A program made the position numbers and the translations under genes. DNA of 64,000 bases from Streptomyces radicis (GTDB taxonomy: Bacteria; Actinomycetota; Actinomycetes; Streptomycetales; Streptomycetaceae): assembly GCF_003626575.1 (NCBI RefSeq), contig NZ_RBDY01000016.1, positions 80,103-144,102 of the forward strand, in the 5' to 3' direction. The number at the start of each line of letters is the position of its first letter. The stretch's first letter is position 1. The notes beneath the pieces are model-generated. The model did not search any database. It worked only from the letters and a program-made list of their open reading frames with translations, and was not told the origin of the DNA. Below, one piece after another: positions 58,046 through 64,000 of this stretch.

Positions 58046-59518
58046 TCACGCCCCGCGGCCCGCGGAGTCCGTGGCGCGCGCGGCACCGGGCGTCTCCGCC
58101 GCCGACGCCCCCGCGGGCCCAGGCTGTCGCGGTGGAGCCTGCACGAAGTCCCGCGCGCGGATCAGCAGAACGCTCGCCGCCCCCGCCGCCAGCGCCACCC
58201 CGCCCCCCACCCACAGGATCACCCGGAACCCGTCGACGAACCCGCCGTCCGCCGTCCGCGCCGCGAACACCGAGCCCAGCGTCGCGATCCCGGTGGCCAG
58301 CCCGATCTGCCGCGCCGTCGCGTTGATCCCCGACGCCATCCCGGCCTGCGCGGGCCGCACGACGCCCACCGCCGTCGCCGCGAGCGACACCGTCACCATG
58401 CCGGAGCCCGCCCCCGCGACCAGCATCCCCGGCAGCAGCCGCGTCCACCCCCCTTCCGTCTCCACCAGTCCGCCCATCAGCAGCACCCCGACCCCGACAA
58501 GACCGAATCCGCCGCCGATCAGCCACCGCGCCGACCCCGCGCCCGCGAGCCGCCCCGCCACCGTCGAGGCCGCGAACATCGCCGCCGTGAGGGCCAGGAA
58601 GCGCACCCCCGTCTCGGCGGGGGAGAAACCGAGCTCGTCCTGGAAGTAGAGCACCAGGAAGGTGAAGAGGGAGTAAATGGACGCGCTCAGCCCGAACGCC
58701 GCGACGAGACCGCCCGTGAACGTCGGCGTCCTGAACAGCCGCAGGTCCAGCATCGGTTCGCGCCGCCGTGCCTCCACCGCCACGAACGCCGCGCACAGCA
58801 CCGCCGCGCCGACCAGGCACCCCACCACCGAGGGCCGCCCCCAGCCGCCGGACGACTCCGTCAGCCCGTACACCAGCAGCACGAGCGTGCCTCCGAACGC
58901 CGCGAACCCCGCCCAGTCGGGCCGCACCGCCGCGGGGCCGCGCGACTCGGCCACCTTCGCGAGCGTCACCGCCACCACGGCGAGGCCCACCGGCACGTTG
59001 ACGAAGAAGATCCAGCGCCAGTTCAGGCCGCTGGTCAGCAGCCCGCCGAGCAGCGGCCCCGCCGCCACCGAACCCCCGGCCACCGCCCCGTAGACGCCGA
59101 AGGCCATGCCCCGTTCGCGCCGGCGCGCGCCGTCGCCGCCCGCGAACGCCTCGCTCAGCAGCGCGAGCGACGTCGCCCACAGGATCGCCCCGCCGATCCC
59201 CTGACCCGCCCGCGCGAGCGCCAGGAACAACGGCCCCGTCGCCAGGCCGCACAGCAGCGAGCACGCCGTGAACAGGCCGACCCCGACCGCGTACATGCGC
59301 CTGCGCCCCCACAGGTCGGCGAGCGATCCCCCGGTCACCAGACCGGCCGCCAGCGCCAGCGCGTACGCGTTGACCACCCACTGCAATCCGGACAGCGACG
59401 CGTCGAAGTCGTCGCCGATCTCGGGGAGCGCGACATTCACGATCGTGATGTCGACCACCAGCATGAACACCCCGGCGACCACCGCCACCAGGGTCCACCA
59501 CCTCTGCGTCAGCAACAT
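58046..59518 (-). CDS. MFS drug-efflux transporter, 14-TM DHA2 (EmrB/QacA) type
   Basis: This 490-residue transporter has about 14 membrane segments. The DHA signatures are present: VVDITIVNVALPEIG in TM1 and GGSLADLWGRRRMY in loop 2-3, with AAGPLLGGLLTSGLNWRWIFFVNVP spanning TM5-6. It exports drugs or toxic metabolites using proton force. It diverges from a MarR-type regulator with 76 nt between starts, so it is the likely target of that repressor. The C-terminus is a Pro/Ala-rich cytoplasmic tail. Confidence 0.9.
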   Translation of the reverse strand: MLLTQRWWTLVAVVAGVFMLVVDITIVNVALPEIGDDFDASLSGLQWVVNAYALALAAGLVTGGSLADLWGRRRMYAVGVGLFTACSLLCGLATGPLFLALARAGQGIGGAILWATSLALLSEAFAGGDGARRRERGMAFGVYGAVAGGSVAAGPLLGGLLTSGLNWRWIFFVNVPVGLAVVAVTLAKVAESRGPAAVRPDWAGFAAFGGTLVLLVYGLTESSGGWGRPSVVGCLVGAAVLCAAFVAVEARRREPMLDLRLFRTPTFTGGLVAAFGLSASIYSLFTFLVLYFQDELGFSPAETGVRFLALTAAMFAASTVAGRLAGAGSARWLIGGGFGLVGVGVLLMGGLVETEGGWTRLLPGMLVAGAGSGMVTVSLAATAVGVVRPAQAGMASGINATARQIGLATGIATLGSVFAARTADGGFVDGFRVILWVGGGVALAAGAASVLLIRARDFVQAPPRQPGPAGASAAETPGAARATDSAGRGA

Positions 59519-59524
59519 GGCAGC

Positions 59525-59565
59525 GACCCTAAGGGTCCGCTCTCCTAATCGTCAATGTACCTAAT
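59525..59565. promoter_or_regulatory. Operator elements in the MFS/MarR divergent promoter
   Basis: GACCCT-A-AGGGTC (59525-59537) is a perfect inverted repeat directly before the pump's ATG. CCTAAT occurs twice at 59544-59549 and 59560-59565, 16 nt apart, in an unusually AT-rich stretch. Both are likely regulator sites. Confidence 0.5.
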
Positions 59566-59581
59566 TATCTGCTCTGCTTGG

Positions 59582-59587
59582 TAACCT
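59582..59587 (+). promoter_or_regulatory. -10 element TAACCT, predicted leaderless start of the MarR gene
   Basis: TAACCT ends 7 nt before GTG 59595, with no ribosome-binding site between. Confidence 0.5.
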
Positions 59588-59594
59588 CCGAACC

Positions 59595-60521
59595 GTGACC
59601 GACATCGCCGCGCCCGCCATCGACCCCCGGCTCGTCGGCTTCACCGCGTTCCTGGCCCGCCGCGCCTCCGTCCGCGCCGAGCGCCTCGCCCTGGCCCAGC
59701 TGCCCCGGGGACGCAGGCCACGCGAGCTGACCGTGCTGACCCTGCTCGCCGAGGAGGGGCCCCACTCCCAGGCGCGCCTCGCCTCCCGCCTCGAGGTCAA
59801 CAGGACCGTGATGATCTCCCTCATCGACGGCCTCGAGGGCGCCGACCTGGTCCGCAGGGAGCGCGACCCCGCCGACCGCAGGCGCTACGCCCTCCGCCTC
59901 ACCGACGCGGGCGCGGCCGAGCTCGCGCGGATGGACGAGGCGACCGACCGGGCCGAACGCGCCCTGCACGCGCCCTTGTCCACGCCCGCGGCACGTCGGC
60001 GGCTCGGCGACCTGCTGAGGTCGCTCGTCCCCGACCTGGCCGCCGCGCTCCCGGCGCGGGTCACCGCGCGCACGGGGTTCCTGCTGGCGCGGGTGGCCTG
60101 GCGGCTCGGCGGCCGACGGGAGGCGGGCCTGCGCGCCCACGGCATCGAGCCCCGCTGTGTCGCCATGCTCGTCGCCCTCGACGTCGCCCAGCCCTGCACA
60201 CAGGAGCGCCTCGCCGCCGCACTCGGCGTCGCGGGGCCGAGCATCGTCGCGGCCGTCGACGACCTGCACACCGGCGACCTCATCCGCCGCGACCGCAACC
60301 CCGCCGACCGCCGCGAGCACATCCTGTGCCTCACCCCGACCGGCGCGGACCACCTCACCAGGGCGCTGGACGCGGAGGGCGCCGTGCAGCGCGAGATCGC
60401 CGCCGACCTCGGGGAGCGGGAGGCGTCCGAGCTGAACGGCCTCCTGCTCGCCCTGCTCTCACCCCGGGGCGAGGGGCCGGGCGGCGGGGCCGTCGGGGAA
60501 CGCCCCGCCGACGCGCGGTGA
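59595..60521 (+). CDS. Tandem double-MarR transcriptional regulator
   Basis: This 308-residue protein is about twice the MarR length because it has two complete winged-helix domains. The first lies at about 15-150 (LTVLTLLAEEGPHSQARLAS, wing RRERDPADRRRYALRLTDAG) and the second at about 155-290 (MLVALDVAQPCTQERLAAAL, wing RRDRNPADRREHILCLTPTG). MarR proteins act as dimers, so one chain may be a single-chain pseudo-dimer. It is divergent from the MFS pump, which it probably represses until a ligand binds. The GTG start is preceded by a -10 hexamer. Confidence 0.88.
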   Translation: MTDIAAPAIDPRLVGFTAFLARRASVRAERLALAQLPRGRRPRELTVLTLLAEEGPHSQARLASRLEVNRTVMISLIDGLEGADLVRRERDPADRRRYALRLTDAGAAELARMDEATDRAERALHAPLSTPAARRRLGDLLRSLVPDLAAALPARVTARTGFLLARVAWRLGGRREAGLRAHGIEPRCVAMLVALDVAQPCTQERLAAALGVAGPSIVAAVDDLHTGDLIRRDRNPADRREHILCLTPTGADHLTRALDAEGAVQREIAADLGEREASELNGLLLALLSPRGEGPGGGAVGERPADAR

Positions 60522-60665
60522 GCCGCCGCCCGGACGTCGAACCCCGGCCGCCCCGGCGGCGATTCGGCCAAGGGCGGCGCCCCGTCTGCCCGGATATGGG
60601 ATGCTGCGGTCAGGACTCGACCCTGAGAAGTCCGTGCACCTGATCGCATGTTTGGCAGGAGATCT

Positions 60666-60908
60666 ATGAACGGTCAACTGGCCTGGTTCAAGAGCAGCTA
60701 CAGCACCGACTCCGGCGGCAACTGTCTCGAAGTGGCCGTCTCCTGGCGGAAGTCCGGCCTCGGCGGCGCGGCGTGTGCCGGGACCGTCGGCGTCCGCACC
60801 GTCCACGCCGTCCACGTCCGGGACTCGAAGGACACCGCACGCCCCGGCCTTGCGGTCTCGCCCGCCGCATGGGCCGCGTTCGCCGGGGGACCGCTCACGC
60901 GGTCATGA
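60666..60908 (+). CDS. DUF397-domain protein, orphan
   Basis: This 80-residue protein has the family signature WFKSSYSTDSGGNCLEVAV at about 6-24, then VHVRDSKDTARPGLAVSPAAWAAF. DUF397 proteins are usually encoded beside an XRE-type regulator (DUF5753) in actinomycetes; none is adjacent here. AGGAG precedes ATG 60666. The 3' end overlaps the convergent hydrolase gene by 14 nt. Confidence 0.85.
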   Translation: MNGQLAWFKSSYSTDSGGNCLEVAVSWRKSGLGGAACAGTVGVRTVHAVHVRDSKDTARPGLAVSPAAWAAFAGGPLTRS

Positions 60909-61656
60909 AGTCCAGCATCAAACGAGCCGTGTCCGCGGGGCGTTCGAGGCTGGGGAGGTGTCCGGCCCAGGGGAGCTCGAGGTGCCTGGCACCGCTCACC
61001 ACCTGAGGCAGGCCCGCCGCGATCTCCCGGAAGTCCGGGAGATCGTGGGCCCCGGACACCGCGAGCGTCCGCGCCTTGATCGCGCTCAGATCGAACTCCA
61101 CGTCGACGTCCTCGACATCAGGGGCGGTCGACTGCACCTCGAACGCTCGGCGTTGCATCATCCGCACCATCGCCCGGGTGTTGCCGTCCGCCTCGGGGCC
61201 GAGCCACGTCGTGACGTTCAGCTCCACCGCGGCGTCGAGGTCACCGGCCTCGAGGAGCTCGTCCTCGCGACGGCCGAACTCCCGCAGCGCCTCCGACTTC
61301 TCCCGGCCGGGCTGGGCCGTCGCGAGCAGCAGCAGCGACGTCACCCGCTCCGGCCAGCGCGCCGCCAGCTCGAGCCCCACCTGGCCGCCCCCCGACGAGG
61401 CGATGACCGCCGTCTCCCGCACATCGAGCGCGTCCAGCAGCCGCAACACGTCGTCGGCGTCGCGATAGGGCTCCTCGCCGGGCGGCGTGTCACCGAAGGC
61501 GCGGAAGTCGCAGCGGATGAGGCGGAAGCCCGCGTCCAGCAGGATCCGCCACTGTGGATCCCACATCCTCCGGTCACAGACCGTGGAGTGGAGCAGCAGT
61601 ACCACGGGGCCTTCGCGAACCGCGCCGTGGTCATGGGCGAGGAGAGGGAGGGGCAC
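60895..61656 (-). CDS. Alpha/beta-hydrolase
   Basis: This 253-residue hydrolase has VLLLHSTVCDRRMW (oxyanion loop, about 19-32), a nucleophile elbow ASSGGGQ (about 86-92) in place of the common GxSxG, an Asp in SGAHDLPDF (about 199-207) and the catalytic His in WAGHLPSLERP (about 227-237). The substrate is unknown. The GTG start is preceded on the reverse strand by TAGGGT at 6 nt (61663-61668). Confidence 0.85.
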   Translation of the reverse strand: MPLPLLAHDHGAVREGPVVLLLHSTVCDRRMWDPQWRILLDAGFRLIRCDFRAFGDTPPGEEPYRDADDVLRLLDALDVRETAVIASSGGGQVGLELAARWPERVTSLLLLATAQPGREKSEALREFGRREDELLEAGDLDAAVELNVTTWLGPEADGNTRAMVRMMQRRAFEVQSTAPDVEDVDVEFDLSAIKARTLAVSGAHDLPDFREIAAGLPQVVSGARHLELPWAGHLPSLERPADTARLMLDFMTA

Positions 61657-61662
61657 CCGCGA

Positions 61663-61668
61663 ACCCTA
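61663..61668 (-). promoter_or_regulatory. -10 element TAGGGT, predicted leaderless hydrolase start
   Basis: Read on the reverse strand, TAGGGT ends 6 nt before the hydrolase GTG at 61656; the same hexamer precedes dut. Confidence 0.5.
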
Positions 61669-61737
61669 CAACTAAAGTTGACCTTCGGCAGGCGCTTTCC
61701 AGACCTTCGTCAGATGTGCGGTGCCACACCGGTCACC

Positions 61738-61743
61738 TACCGT
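61738..61743 (+). promoter_or_regulatory. -10 element TACCGT, predicted leaderless start
   Basis: TACCGT ends 6 nt before ATG 61750 of the YqeB-like gene; no ribosome-binding site is seen. Confidence 0.5.
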
Positions 61744-61749
61744 GATCCC

Positions 61750-62439
61750 ATGAGGTCAAGCGAGACAACGGAGCTGGGTCTGTCCCTCGGGGACCGGCTC
61801 CTGATCATCGTCGGCGCCCCCGTGGTGGCGACGCCCCTGGGCTTCGCCCTGCCGTCGATCGCGGACTGGGCGGACGACCGGCCCTGGCTCCCGCTGCCGG
61901 GACCGCTGGCCGCCATCGCCGAGTTGGAGGGGGGCTGGGTGGCCCTCGCCCTCGGCGGCGCAGGACTCGTCCTGGGCCTCCTCGGAGGGCTGTTCCTGGT
62001 CCATGAGTGCCTGAAGGTCACCCTCTCCGACAAGGACATCAGGATCGACAAGGGCGACCGGAGCCGGCGCATCCCCCGGGCCGATGTCGGGACCGCCTTC
62101 GTGGACGGCAAGCGACTGGTCATCCTCGACCCGGAGACCAGGGAGCTGATACGGGAGGAGTTCGAGGGGAAGCGCTCCGCCCTGGCCGAGGGGTTCAGGG
62201 CCCATGGATACCCCTGGCACCCCGACGGGGACCCGCACGCCGACCTCTACCGCCGCTGGGTCCCCGACACCCCCGACATCCCCTCGGCCGCCAACGCCCT
62301 TCTGAAAGCCCGCGAATCGGCCCTGAAGAGGAAGCGGAAGGACGACATCACCGAGCTGCACGCGGAGATACAGAAGCTCGGCATAGTGATCCGCGACGAG
62401 CCCCCCAAGCAGTACTGGCGCCCGCTCGTCCCGCACTGA
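61750..62439 (+). CDS. YqeB-like membrane protein
   Basis: This 229-residue protein has two membrane segments (about 16-40 and 60-88, the latter GGWVALALGGAGLVLGLLGG), then a cytoplasmic PH-like beta domain (VTLSDKDIRIDKGDRSRRIP, TAFVDGKRLVILDP). A charged helical C-terminal third contains LKARESALKRKRKDDITELH. The layout resembles YqeB-family proteins of actinomycetes and bacilli. The function is unknown. Confidence 0.65.
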   Translation: MRSSETTELGLSLGDRLLIIVGAPVVATPLGFALPSIADWADDRPWLPLPGPLAAIAELEGGWVALALGGAGLVLGLLGGLFLVHECLKVTLSDKDIRIDKGDRSRRIPRADVGTAFVDGKRLVILDPETRELIREEFEGKRSALAEGFRAHGYPWHPDGDPHADLYRRWVPDTPDIPSAANALLKARESALKRKRKDDITELHAEIQKLGIVIRDEPPKQYWRPLVPH

Positions 62440-62472
62440 TCCGCCCGCGGCGACCCGCGGCATGATTCCCCC

Positions 62473-63054
62473 ATGTCGCATCACGGAACGGACGCGTACC
62501 TGGGTGTCACTGATCTGCCGCCCCTCGTCGCCCGCGCGGTCACGGTGGCCGGGGAGCGGGGCTTCGCCCACTCCTGCCGCCCCGAACAGGGCCGTCTGCT
62601 AAAGGCCTTGGCCTCGGGCGCCCTCACGGCGATCGGCGAGACCGGCACGGGCTGCGGCGTCGGCCTCGCCTGGCTCGCCTCGGGCGCGGGACCGGACGTC
62701 CGCCTGGTCAGCGTCGAACGCAATCCCGTGCTCGCCCGGATCGCCGCCGACCTCTTCGACGACGACCCCCGGGTCACCGTGCTCCGCGGCGAGTGGCGCG
62801 AGATCGTCGCCCATGGCCCGTTCGACCTGCTCGCCCTCGACGGGGGCGGTCAGGGCAAGCGCCCCGGCGATGCGCCGGCCGACCCCGAGGAGCTGCTCAC
62901 GCCTCAAGGCACCCTGCTGATCGACGACTTCACCCCCGGCTTCCACCCCGATCCGCCCCGCGAGCACTGGCTCACCCACCCCGCGCTCACCACCGTCGAG
63001 CTCCGCCTCGCCCCCGACTTCGCGACCCTCGTCGGAACGCACGGCCGCCGGTGA
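62473..63054 (+). CDS. Class I SAM-dependent methyltransferase, O-methyltransferase-like
   Basis: This 193-residue Rossmann methyltransferase has SAM loop IGETGTGCGVGLAWLAS (about 54-70), acidic ribose-binding residue in VSVERNPVLARIA (about 78-90), and FDLLALDGGG plus GTLLIDDFTPGF near the active site, as in caffeoyl-CoA-type O-methyltransferases. The substrate is unknown. CATGAT lies 6 nt before the ATG, suggesting a leaderless message. Confidence 0.82.
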   Translation: MSHHGTDAYLGVTDLPPLVARAVTVAGERGFAHSCRPEQGRLLKALASGALTAIGETGTGCGVGLAWLASGAGPDVRLVSVERNPVLARIAADLFDDDPRVTVLRGEWREIVAHGPFDLLALDGGGQGKRPGDAPADPEELLTPQGTLLIDDFTPGFHPDPPREHWLTHPALTTVELRLAPDFATLVGTHGRR

Positions 63055-63181
63055 CCGGCTCGGCCGGAGTGCCGTCAACGTCTCTTCTCGCCGGGCCGGT
63101 TGGCGTACCGGAGAATTCTCCAGTACGTTGAGGGGACTTCCTTCCGGAGAGATCTCCGGAACGGCACGGGAAGGGATCCCC

Positions 63182-63850
63182 ATGCATGTGGTCGTCTTCG
63201 GCGCGACGGGCATGATCGGACACGGGGCGCTGCTGGCCGCCCTGGACGCCGACGATGTCACCACGGTGACCGCCGTCGTCCGCCGCCCCCTCGCGGTGCG
63301 CCACCCCAAGCTGCGCGAGGTCGTCCACGACGACTTCACCGACTACGGCGGCGTCGCCGAGCGGTTCGCGGGCGCGGACGCCTGCTTCTTCTGCCTGGGC
63401 GTGTCCTCCGCGGGGCTCTCCGAGGAGCGGTACACCGAGATCACCCGCGACTACCCTTTGGCCGCGGCCCGCGCGCTCGCCGAGGTCAACCCCCGGCTCG
63501 CGTTCGTCTACGTGTCGGGGGCCGGTGCCGACCCGACGAGCGGCACGATGTGGGCCAGGGTGAAGGGCCGGGCCGAGGAGGACCTGCACGCCACGGGTCT
63601 GCGCGTCTCGGCGTTCCGCCCCGCCTACATCCAGCCGCGCCGCGGCGCCCGCTCGGCCACGCGCGCCTACCGCCTGCTGTACGGAGTGCTCGGTCCCCTC
63701 TACCCCGTGCTGCGCCGCCTGTTCCCGCGCCACACGACCACGACGGACGCCGTGGGGGCCGCGATGCTCACGGTCGCCCGCGGGAAGGTGCCCACGCCGC
63801 GCATCGCGGTCACCGCCGAGATCAACCACCTCGCCGCCGCTCCGGCCTGA
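63182..63850 (+). CDS. Atypical SDR / NAD(P)-binding epimerase-like protein
   Basis: This 222-residue single-domain Rossmann protein has dinucleotide-binding GATGMIG (about 7-13), a YVSGAGAD strand (about 117-124) and WARVKGRAEEDL (about 131-142) where SDR Lys would lie. It is short for an epimerase and fits the atypical SDR group often called NAD-dependent epimerase or semialdehyde-dehydrogenase-like. GGAAGGGAT precedes the ATG. The substrate is unknown. Confidence 0.8.
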   Translation: MHVVVFGATGMIGHGALLAALDADDVTTVTAVVRRPLAVRHPKLREVVHDDFTDYGGVAERFAGADACFFCLGVSSAGLSEERYTEITRDYPLAAARALAEVNPRLAFVYVSGAGADPTSGTMWARVKGRAEEDLHATGLRVSAFRPAYIQPRRGARSATRAYRLLYGVLGPLYPVLRRLFPRHTTTTDAVGAAMLTVARGKVPTPRIAVTAEINHLAAAPA

Positions 63851-63887
63851 CCGCCGCGCGTCCCTCCCGGCCGCTAGTACTACAGGG

Positions 63888-64000
63888 CTAGATCTTGATC
63901 ATCTGGAGTCGTAGTCGTCTTCGGAAATGGTGCCGTCGTGCCTCTGCCTGATGCGCACGCCGCCAGATCGACCAGCGAAGTCCCTGGTCGATGGCGATGC
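63888..64000 (-). mobile_element. Edge of an insertion sequence: transposase C-terminus, truncated by the window
   Basis: Reverse-strand translation gives IAIDQGLRWSIWRRAHQAEA then RRHHFRRR before a TAG at 63888-63890. The WS-WRR-HQ-AR pattern resembles the C-terminal end of IS701-type actinomycete transposases. AGTACTACAGGGCTAG just outside (63876-63891) looks like the terminal inverted repeat, so the element probably ends near 63875. The other end and most of the gene lie beyond the window. Confidence 0.55.

Noticed and set aside
1..64000. CRISPR arrays, tRNA or rRNA genes
   Set aside because: No regularly spaced identical repeats of CRISPR length and no recognisable tRNA or rRNA signatures were seen on either strand.

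Overview
The window is about 64 kb of very GC-rich DNA. Coding is dense on both strands, GTG starts are common, and many stops overlap the next start by 4 nt. It is a chromosomal segment of a filamentous or sporulating actinomycete, from Streptomyces relatives or the Streptosporangiales; the genus cannot be fixed from the sequence alone. Supporting genes are SepH, DUF4193, DUF3093, DUF3710, DUF3159, DUF5998, DUF397, an AfsR/SARP-type regulator, F420-type luciferase-like oxidoreductases and CutRS.

Region 1 (1-8.9 kb) opens with a truncated sucrase/ferredoxin-like gene behind a near-perfect iron box. A carbohydrate locus follows: LacI regulator, lipoprotein binding protein, two permeases, an intracellular GH13 alpha-glucosidase and a large secreted beta-helix enzyme. 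The last carries the Asp...Asp-Asp spacing of GH87 alpha-1,3-glucanases, so the set reads as an alpha-1,3-glucan (fungal wall or mutan) utilisation system.

Region 2 (8.9-32.3 kb) is a housekeeping block whose order resembles the parC neighbourhood of Streptomyces as I remember it: CobW-like GTPase, ParC, paired M16 peptidases, GntR regulator, HPr, GNAT/acyl-CoA-synthetase fusion, DUF5998, alkaline phosphatase-like enzyme, thymidine kinase, VOC protein, sulfurtransferase, SepH, ferrochelatase, inositol monophosphatase-like enzyme, a 53-residue conserved protein, CutRS, DUF4193, DUF3093, dUTPase and DUF3710.

Region 3 (32.3-45.4 kb) is a potassium region: a 27-residue membrane peptide, KdpF, KdpA, KdpB, KdpC, KdpD and KdpE, then an OB-fold protein, DUF3159, two TrkA/CeoBC-type RCK proteins and a KimA-like transporter. 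A pair of mutually exclusive hairpins covers the ribosome-binding site of the first kdp-operon peptide.

Region 4 (45.4-51.5 kb) holds a TRAM-domain RNA methyltransferase, an AfsR-like regulator, an LLM oxidoreductase and a homocysteine methyltransferase.

Region 5 (51.5-58.0 kb) holds a small secreted ricin-B-like protein and a three-gene chaperone set: a membrane-anchored J-like protein, a miniature GrpE-like protein and an Hsp70 with an extra domain inserted between its nucleotide-binding and substrate-binding domains. A DUF1707 protein follows. This set is my best candidate for an under-described system.

Region 6 (58.0-64 kb) holds an MFS pump divergent from a tandem double-MarR regulator, an orphan DUF397 gene, a hydrolase, a YqeB-like membrane protein, a methyltransferase, an NAD-binding protein and the edge of an insertion sequence.

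At least fifteen genes have a -10-like hexamer 6-8 nt before the start codon, which predicts many leaderless transcripts.
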